A stretch of DNA of 64,000 nt, taken from positions 1,274,001 to 1,338,000 of the forward strand of contig NZ_ADVZ01000001.1 of assembly GCF_000178995.1 (NCBI RefSeq). Direction: 5' to 3'. The notes under the pieces were generated by a model that had not been told where the DNA came from, searched no databases, and saw nothing but the letters and a program-made list of their open reading frames with translations. Numbering within the stretch: the first letter of the stretch is position 1; each line of letters opens with the position of its first letter. The translations under genes and the position numbers were made by a program. This DNA is from Afipia sp. 1NLS2 (GTDB lineage Bacteria; Pseudomonadota; Alphaproteobacteria; Rhizobiales; Xanthobacteraceae). Positions 58,433 through 64,000 of the stretch are shown in pieces.

Positions 58433-58831
58433 TCAGTTCGCTTTCAGGAGAAGCGCCTTGATCGAATCGGGATCAGTGTCGCCGACCGACCGTCCCTTTT
58501 CCTTGGGGCCACGAAACACGATCAGTGTGCTCTGCGTTTGCGCACCAAACGAACGGACCACATCTTTCTGCGTGTCGAAATCGACCTTGTAGATTACGAG
58601 ATCCCCGAATGCCGGGTTTTCGACCAACCGATCGATGATAGGACGCTGCTTCGCGCAGGTCGGGCACCAGCTTGCGGAGATGTCGACGAGGATCGGCTTG
58701 CCCTCATGCTGGGACGCCGCAAACGCCTGTTGCGTGTACGGCGCTTCTGTCGCTGCCAGGGCGGTCTGGCTGATTGCTATTGATAAGCTCATCGCGAGCA
58801 TGACGGTGGACAAAAGCTTGATGGGTGACAT
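58433..58831 (-). CDS. Periplasmic thioredoxin-like protein
   Basis: 132 residues from ATG 58831: signal peptide ending at TALAAT, then the DsbD-gamma-like thioredoxin fold with motif ISASWCPTCAKQRPIID. It probably receives electrons from the CcdA-like protein 22 nt downstream in the same operon. Confidence 0.87.
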   Translation of the reverse strand: MSPIKLLSTVMLAMSLSIAISQTALAATEAPYTQQAFAASQHEGKPILVDISASWCPTCAKQRPIIDRLVENPAFGDLVIYKVDFDTQKDVVRSFGAQTQSTLIVFRGPKEKGRSVGDTDPDSIKALLLKAN

Positions 58832-59012
58832 CCGGATCTCCCGATGACGGTTAAGCGGGAGCAGCCGGTTTCTACTGACGCCGACCGTCCCTAATTCAGA
58901 GTTCGGCGCCCACCGCCCGAGGTTACCTCGCCAGCTCAAGTAATTTGGCAGCGGGACGCGGAAAATTGCTTGCTTGCGAAGGCGGGCTGCCGCTCGAGCG
59001 CCGGTCCTGCAG

Positions 59013-59675
59013 TCATGGTGACCGCACCGAACAGGTTTGATCGACTGTGTTCGAGCGACTCGAGGCGATCCGGTTTCTGCGGGCGAACGTGCCTATTGTG
59101 GGAAGATGGCGTTTCAGGGCTGTGGCGTCGTCGACATCTTCAAGTGTCTGGACAAATCCGACGCAGTAACTCGATAGATTGGCAAGAGTATCTTCGAGCG
59201 CGTGCTGAGATGACCACCGCACGTCGACGAACGGGGCAAGGAATCTCGGACGACGGCGCAGGCCGACAAGCCAATAGCCGCCATCCAGTGCCGGACCGAA
59301 GACGGCGTCCTTGCTTCCCAGCAGGCGGAAGGCTGCGGCAACTGAAGCCGCGGAAATTCCCGGAATGTCGCTGCCGACGATGACGACGGGACCTGGTGGC
59401 ATCGCACGGGCCACGGTGGCCATCCGATCGCCCAAAGAGCCGCGCCCTTGAGGGATGGTACGTACCCCAAATTGTCTCGCACGCCGTGGCGTCGGCGTCA
59501 TCGCCAGCCAGGTGATCCAACGCTGATCGCCCGACAGGCGGCGGAGCGTGATGCCCAGCATGGTACGCTGAAACCTGAGAGCTTCGACCGCGCCGACGCC
59601 CTTGGCGAGGCGTCGTTTTCCTGCGCCCAAGCGGGGAAGACGGGCGAAGATGACGAGATGACACTTAAGCGCCAT
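59013..59675 (-). CDS. TIGR04282-type glycosyltransferase
   Basis: 220 residues: CHLVIFARLPRLGAGKRRLA at the start, VIVGSDIPGISAASVAAAF in the middle, and FGPALDGGYWLVGLRR, the marks of the DUF2064 nucleotidyl/glycosyltransferase-A group annotated as TIGR04282 arsenosugar-associated. Last gene of the operon; starts 2 nt after the TIGR04283 gene. Confidence 0.85.
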   Translation of the reverse strand: MALKCHLVIFARLPRLGAGKRRLAKGVGAVEALRFQRTMLGITLRRLSGDQRWITWLAMTPTPRRARQFGVRTIPQGRGSLGDRMATVARAMPPGPVVIVGSDIPGISAASVAAAFRLLGSKDAVFGPALDGGYWLVGLRRRPRFLAPFVDVRWSSQHALEDTLANLSSYCVGFVQTLEDVDDATALKRHLPTIGTFARRNRIASSRSNTVDQTCSVRSP

Positions 59676-59677
59676 GT

Positions 59678-60337
59678 TCAGCCATAAAGTCGATGAATGA
59701 GGCGTGGGCGGACGCCCAGGAAATACAGGGTCAGGCAGCCGAGATTGCGGCCGCTTCGCCGAAGCCAGCCGTCCCGGCGCCAGCGAGCGGCCGAGGTCAG
59801 CGCACGTGTTTGCAGGACCACGAGCCGCCGGCGTCCGATGCGTCGGATCAAATCGACGTCCTCCATGAGGGGGATGGGGCGGAAGCCCCCCAAAGCCTCA
59901 TAGAATGCCCTCCGGATCAAAAGGCCCTGATCGCCATAGGCGAGGCCAAGAGTCCGTACCCGCCACGCCACCCAACGCTCCAAGCGGCGGGCTTCGGTGG
60001 AGGCGTCGTCCAATGCGAAGCCGAAGACGGCGGCGCGTTCGGCATTGTGGGGCGCCGCCATGAACGCGTCTGTTTCGTCCCTCCAGCCGTTCTCGAGGAG
60101 CGTGTCGCCGTGCAAGAATAGCAGCCATTCAGTTTCTGCTGCGGCAGCGCGGAGCTGGTTTCCCCGACCGCGTAACGCTTGCACGACACGCGCGTTTCGG
60201 GCCCGGCCGACATCAGCGGTGTCGTCCGTCGAACCGCCGTCCGCGATCAGCACCTGGTCCAGGCGCCCGAGCGCCGCGAGGGTTGCTGGCAGACTCGCTC
60301 CCGAATTGAGCGCGGGAATGATGACGGTCAAAGTCAT
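59678..60337 (-). CDS. TIGR04283-type glycosyltransferase
   Basis: 219 residues, GT-A family 2: LTVIIPALNSGASLPATLAAL, LIADGGSTDDTADV, LLFLHGDTLLENGW, AYGDQGLLIRR and PLMEDVDLIRRIGRR. These match the group annotated as TIGR04283 arsenosugar-associated. Its ATG overlaps the TVP38 gene stop (ATGA). The reaction is not settled for this group. Confidence 0.88.
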   Translation of the reverse strand: MTLTVIIPALNSGASLPATLAALGRLDQVLIADGGSTDDTADVGRARNARVVQALRGRGNQLRAAAAETEWLLFLHGDTLLENGWRDETDAFMAAPHNAERAAVFGFALDDASTEARRLERWVAWRVRTLGLAYGDQGLLIRRAFYEALGGFRPIPLMEDVDLIRRIGRRRLVVLQTRALTSAARWRRDGWLRRSGRNLGCLTLYFLGVRPRLIHRLYG

Positions 60338-61044
60338 CGCGTCCCCCGCTTTCTGAGCCAAGTGACGAGCAGGGGCACGAGCGCGAGCAGAGCGAGACCG
60401 ATGCGGAGCGCGATCATTGTGGGCCCTAAGATCTCGTCATTCGGACCGCGCGAGCTCGCACCCGCGGCGATGGATAGGCCGTCGCCGATCGAGGTGAAAG
60501 CCAACGTGCCGGGAATGATTCCGATCAGTGTCGCGAGAGCGAAAGACCGCAGTGGGGTGCGAAATGCGGCCGCCGCCAGATTGACAGCCCAGAACGGAAA
60601 GAGAGGTACGAGCCGCAAGAACATGAGATAGGTGAAAGCATTGCGGGTGAATCCGGCCTCCATCCGCGCAATGAAAGCGTTGCCGCGGGCCTGCAGCATT
60701 CCGCCGAAGGCGAACCTCGCGATGACGAACAGAATGATCGCCCCGGTCGTCGCCGCCAGAATGTTAAGTGCAGCGCCCAGCCAGAGCCCGAAAATCAGTC
60801 CGCCAGCGATCGTCATGAAGACGGCGCCAGGCACGGACAGGGCGACGACAGCGACGTAGGTCGCGAAAAACACGGCTATCGCGACGAAGCGGTGATCATC
60901 CGTGAACTGGTGCAACCTTTGTGCGTTGGCGCGCAGATGATCGAGCGTGAGGTAGTGGTTCAGGCCCAGCAGAAAATAGGCCACGACAGCCGCAACGAGA
61001 AAGCCGACCGGAACGAGGCGCTTTGTGAGTGAGGCGGCCATCAT
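60334..61044 (-). CDS. TVP38/TMEM64 family membrane protein
   Basis: 236 residues with about six membrane segments; family signature VALSVPGAVFMTIAGGLIFG and FLRLVPLFPFWAVNLAAA, GIIPGTLAFTSIGDGL. The ATG at 61044 overlaps the stop of the flavoprotein gene (ATGA); a GTG at 61053 is an alternative. Members may act as lipid scramblases or transporters; the substrate here is unknown. Confidence 0.88.
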   Translation of the reverse strand: MMAASLTKRLVPVGFLVAAVVAYFLLGLNHYLTLDHLRANAQRLHQFTDDHRFVAIAVFFATYVAVVALSVPGAVFMTIAGGLIFGLWLGAALNILAATTGAIILFVIARFAFGGMLQARGNAFIARMEAGFTRNAFTYLMFLRLVPLFPFWAVNLAAAAFRTPLRSFALATLIGIIPGTLAFTSIGDGLSIAAGASSRGPNDEILGPTMIALRIGLALLALVPLLVTWLRKRGTR

Positions 61045-62495
61045 CCGAACCACCCAAGGACCCGCACCAGCCAGCGGGTCCGGGCGCTAAACAGTGCCGG
61101 CGTATAGAATGCGCTGGCCGCGCGCTTCGTGATTTCACTGAGGCTGGGATAGGGCACGATCACACGCGCCAATGCGCCGATTTTGAGATTTCCGCCGACG
61201 GCAAGACCCCAGGGCACCACGAGTTCGCCAGCCTGCCGGCCGACGATGGTCGCACCGACGACCCGCCCGCGCTTGGTCACGAGGATCTTGGCGAATCCAC
61301 CTTGAGCGTCGTCCGTTTGCGCGCGGTCGACGTCCGCGAAAGGAGTGTTGAGGACCCTCAGAGCCGAGCCATGGGCTTCGCGCGCTTGCGCTTCGGTCAG
61401 CCCGACCTGGGCAAGTTCGGGATCCGTGTAGGTGACCCACGGAAGCGCTGCGAGATTCGCCTTGGCGGGAAGTCGAAACAGCGCATTCCGAAGGACGATC
61501 CCGGCGTGGTACGCGGCGAGGTGGGTGAACTGAGGACCACCGGCAACGTCGCCAGCAGCGTAAATGCGGCGGTTGCTTGTGCGCAGGCGCGCATCGACCT
61601 CTATCCCCTTTTCGCTGTAGCGGACGTCGGCCGCCTCGGGGTGGAGACCTTCGATATTCGGCCGGCGCCCTGCCGCGACCAACACGTGGCTCGCTTCAAG
61701 CTCACGTCGAGCCCCGTCCCGGCCGACGAACGAGGCTAAGATGCGCCCACAGGCCCATGTGACGCTCAGCTCGTTGGCGAACTCATGCAGCGCGACGCTG
61801 TCTTCGTGGAGTGCTTGGCGCAGCACGTCGACGGCGTCTGGATCGTCGCGTGGCAGAAGGGCACCGCGCGACAGCAAGGTGACCTCGGCTCCAAGGCGGC
61901 GATGCGCCTGGGCCATCTCCGTGCCAACGGGACCGCCACCGATAATCAGTAAGTGCTGCGGGAGGACCGTGTTTTCGAACAGCGTTTCCGTAGTGAGATA
62001 GGGAACCTGGTCGAGACCGGGGATCGGCGGGACGCGCGGCCGGCTTCCGGTCGCGATGACGATCCTGCGGGCGCGGATGCGCTGGCCGGCGGCCTCGACC
62101 GTCTGTCTGTCCAAGAAGCGCGCGTGCTCCCGGATCACAGTACAGCCGAGCCGTGTGAAGCGTTCCTCGGAATCGTTTGGCGCGATAGCTTTGATGACGC
62201 TCTGCACCTGGCCATGCACCTTGTCGAAGTCGAAACGTGCTTCGGCCGGTAGGCGGCTGTAGGGGGCCAACTCTCGGAGCGAGTGAGCAAGCTTGGCGAC
62301 CGCCAAGAACGACTTCGAAGGCACGCATCCGGTGTTGAGGCAATCGCCGCCCATGCGATGGGCCTCGATGAGGACGGTGCGCGCGCCCATCTGCACTGCG
62401 CCCGCGGCAATCGTCAGGCCCGCGGAGCCCGCGCCGATGACGCAGAGATCGGTATTGATTTCGGTGGAGCGCCGGATTGATCTAGTGCTGCGCAC
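61041..62495 (-). CDS. Mercuric-reductase-like pyridine nucleotide-disulfide oxidoreductase
   Basis: 484 residues: FAD motif LCVIGAGSAGLTIAAGAVQM, redox disulfide GGDCLNTGCVPSK, NAD motif LLIIGGGPVGTEMAQ, YAAGDVAGGPQF, and a C-terminal dimerisation domain ending in VPYPSLSEITKRAASAF. It lacks the extra C-terminal Cys pair of true MerA. I propose the GTG at 62495, overlapping the radical SAM gene end by 14 nt, since no ATG lies closer to the FAD motif; an ATG at 62585 would lie deep inside that gene. Confidence 0.85.
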   Translation of the reverse strand: MRSTRSIRRSTEINTDLCVIGAGSAGLTIAAGAVQMGARTVLIEAHRMGGDCLNTGCVPSKSFLAVAKLAHSLRELAPYSRLPAEARFDFDKVHGQVQSVIKAIAPNDSEERFTRLGCTVIREHARFLDRQTVEAAGQRIRARRIVIATGSRPRVPPIPGLDQVPYLTTETLFENTVLPQHLLIIGGGPVGTEMAQAHRRLGAEVTLLSRGALLPRDDPDAVDVLRQALHEDSVALHEFANELSVTWACGRILASFVGRDGARRELEASHVLVAAGRRPNIEGLHPEAADVRYSEKGIEVDARLRTSNRRIYAAGDVAGGPQFTHLAAYHAGIVLRNALFRLPAKANLAALPWVTYTDPELAQVGLTEAQAREAHGSALRVLNTPFADVDRAQTDDAQGGFAKILVTKRGRVVGATIVGRQAGELVVPWGLAVGGNLKIGALARVIVPYPSLSEITKRAASAFYTPALFSARTRWLVRVLGWFG

Positions 62496-63420
62496 TACAC
62501 GACGCTCCGCCCAGGACGCAGAACCGCGCGCATAAGGGGTGCATGAGCGGGACGGACCGCACCGTCGCCGCCGCGAGCGTCCCACCGAGATCGAACAACG
62601 GATCGTAAGGAAGAAGGGTGCAAGCTGCGACCGTCGGCGAATCCGCGCCCTTGTGCTTCACGACCATGCGCGAGCTTGCACACATTACAGAGGAGGGACT
62701 GCGCCCGAGAATTGACCAGCATTGCTCGGTGATCTCCGGCACGTCTTCGCCAGCCCGCATCTCCGGGAAGAGGACGAGGGCCGCGGGGTCGGCGGAGTCA
62801 ATCGAAAGGCCCAGCTCCGCGAATAGCCGGCCGTAGGCCGCTCTGATCTGATCTTCGGCCTCCTTCCAGACCATGCGACCAGCTACGGATATATTGAATC
62901 CGGCCTCAGCCAGCCACAACAGACCTGCGATGGTCGGCTTCCAGCTTCGCGGGCCGCGCAACTGTTCGTGGCCGGTTCTTTCGTAGCGGTCGAGGGAGAC
63001 TCTTACAGCGAGCCTGCCCGGAAACTCGGCGTTAAGGATCGCGAGCGGCGTCTTGAGCCTCTGCATCGGCTTCATCGCGTTCGTCAGGACCAGCGCCCTG
63101 AAACCCGCGCTCAGACTGTCGGCGATCATCTGGAGGATATCGGGATTCATGAAGGGTTCGCCGCCGGTGAATCCGATCTCTGCCGGCGGATGGTCGCGCT
63201 CCCTCGCCTCGTCCAGGAAGCGCCGTACTTCCTCTCTGGTCAAATAAACGAGACGGTCATTTCGCGGGCTCGACTCGATATAGCAGTTGTCGCAGGCGAG
63301 ATTGCACAGCGTTCCGGTATTGAACCAGAGCGTTTCAAGGGTGCCGAGCCTGACGCTCGCACGCGGAGCGCCGGTTGCGGTGACAAATGGATCAATGAAT
63401 TTCTGCGTTACATGGACCAT
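62482..63420 (-). CDS. Radical SAM protein
   Basis: 312 residues: the cluster motif Cys-x3-Cys-x2-Cys in TGTLCNLACDNCYIESS (around 39-46), the GGE motif in IGFTGGEPFMNPDIL, and a cysteine-containing C-terminal part (CTLLPYDPLFDLGGTL, then CARFCVLGGASC) that may bind a second cluster. The reaction is unknown. It lies in the arsenosugar-type operon, after the phosphorylase gene. Confidence 0.88.
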   Translation of the reverse strand: MVHVTQKFIDPFVTATGAPRASVRLGTLETLWFNTGTLCNLACDNCYIESSPRNDRLVYLTREEVRRFLDEARERDHPPAEIGFTGGEPFMNPDILQMIADSLSAGFRALVLTNAMKPMQRLKTPLAILNAEFPGRLAVRVSLDRYERTGHEQLRGPRSWKPTIAGLLWLAEAGFNISVAGRMVWKEAEDQIRAAYGRLFAELGLSIDSADPAALVLFPEMRAGEDVPEITEQCWSILGRSPSSVMCASSRMVVKHKGADSPTVAACTLLPYDPLFDLGGTLAAATVRSVPLMHPLCARFCVLGGASCSAQH

Positions 63421-63587
63421 GGCACATCCGACGTCGCGTCCCCTCTATGATAAGTTCGCGGACAGGCCGAAAAGGTTTCGTCCTCGCGAATCGCGAGGCG
63501 TAGCACGGCGAGGGTTGGCGACATCGGCCGCGGCGCCGCGGCGATTCCGTGAATGAAACGAGCGTCGCCGTCGGACGGAGGCCGAGT

Positions 63588-64000
63588 TCAGGACCGCCTC
63601 AGAGCGCGGCCGGCGACAGCATCGAGTTTTGCCACCATGCTTGGGTCGCGCGCACCGGGCGCGGTAACAAGGGCGACATCCAATGCGCAGTCGCATTCAT
63701 GGGGACAGAGAGTGGGTCTGTCGTCCCTCAGCCGCAGCGCAAGCAGGCGAATGAGCCGCTTGGCCTTCTCGGCGTTCTCGTTCAGCACGCGGATGACATC
63801 GGCGACTTGGACGTGTGCGTGATCGGGATGCCAGCAATCGAAGTCGGTGACCATTGCGACAGTGAGAAAGCACATCTCGGCCTCGCGGGCGAGCTTCGCT
63901 TCCGGCATGTTGGTCATGCCGATGACGTCGCACTCCCATGACCGATAGATGCGCGACTCGGCCAAGCTGGAGAATTGCGGTCCTTCCATCGCGAGGTAGG
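63588..64000 (-). CDS. mtnP: S-methyl-5'-thioadenosine phosphorylase-like protein, C-terminal part (cut by window edge)
   Basis: The frame is open to the right edge. About 137 residues are visible: YLAMEGPQFSSLAESRIYRS, then CDVIGMTNMPEAKLAREAEM and VTDFDCWHPDH, the conserved C-terminal half of MTA/purine nucleoside phosphorylases. The N-terminal part lies outside the window. First visible gene of the operon; 167 nt separate it from the radical SAM gene. Confidence 0.9.
   Translation of the reverse strand, partial: YLAMEGPQFSSLAESRIYRSWECDVIGMTNMPEAKLAREAEMCFLTVAMVTDFDCWHPDHAHVQVADVIRVLNENAEKAKRLIRLLALRLRDDRPTLCPHECDCALDVALVTAPGARDPSMVAKLDAVAGRALRRS

Overview
The window looks like a chromosomal accessory region from an alphaproteobacterium of the Bradyrhizobium/Afipia/Rhodopseudomonas group (Nitrobacteraceae). 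The grounds are high GC, a Shemin-pathway hemA, the rhizobial ccmIEFH order, a three-subunit pnt operon, and a palindromic repeat at 46.55 kb that I recall from these genomes. The assignment is by recognition, not by a search.

1-31 kb: a selenium-linked haloacid region. Three dehalogenases from two unrelated families are present: two HAD-type L-2-haloacid dehalogenases (1128-1859, 21914-22666) and one DehI-type DL-2-haloacid dehalogenase (5094-5999). With them come two ActP-like symporters with DUF485 partners, two ketopantoate-reductase-like dehydrogenases, a fused ADP-forming acyl-CoA ligase, a LysR and a Crp/Fnr regulator, and a pnt transhydrogenase operon. In the same stretch lies a full selenocysteine set: selD, and selA-selB-tRNA(Sec) on the opposite strand. 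Two GrdB-family genes (22964-24322 and 26855-28066) are interrupted at the same place by an in-frame UGA in a UxxC motif. Each has a 17-nt hairpin starting exactly 11 nt after the UGA, with the same CGUGA loop and three compensatory stem changes. The first selenoprotein is in an apparent operon with a CxxC glutaredoxin-like protein and an L-2-haloacid dehalogenase, and trxB is nearby. I infer a selenoprotein reductase system for halogenated (or related) carboxylic acids, fed by NADPH through TrxB and the glutaredoxin. The substrate is not shown by the sequence. A third, truncated dehydrogenase copy (28433-28916) repeats the gene at the left edge and lies next to IS481-type debris.

29.9-48.5 kb: haem and cytochrome c. 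hemA, ccmAB (+), ccmIEFH and ccmCDG (-), two secreted hypothetical proteins, a tandem pair of cytochrome P460-type proteins, an orphan and partly degenerate sensor kinase, cytochrome b561 and hemC. Between 42.5 and 48 kb are several gene fragments (AraC, luciferase-like, GAF), so this part is decaying.

49-59 kb: an unusual SDR-SPW-VKOR-SPW fusion protein, a copper module (copZ-copA-cueR with a textbook MerR-type promoter and a second dyad over the copZ ribosome binding site), small membrane and secreted proteins, and a CcdA-thioredoxin pair.

59-64 kb: a tightly packed minus-strand operon of the type annotated as arsenosugar-associated: an MTA-phosphorylase-like gene (runs off the right edge), a radical SAM protein, a mercuric-reductase-like flavoprotein, a TVP38 membrane protein, and TIGR04283 and TIGR04282 glycosyltransferases.
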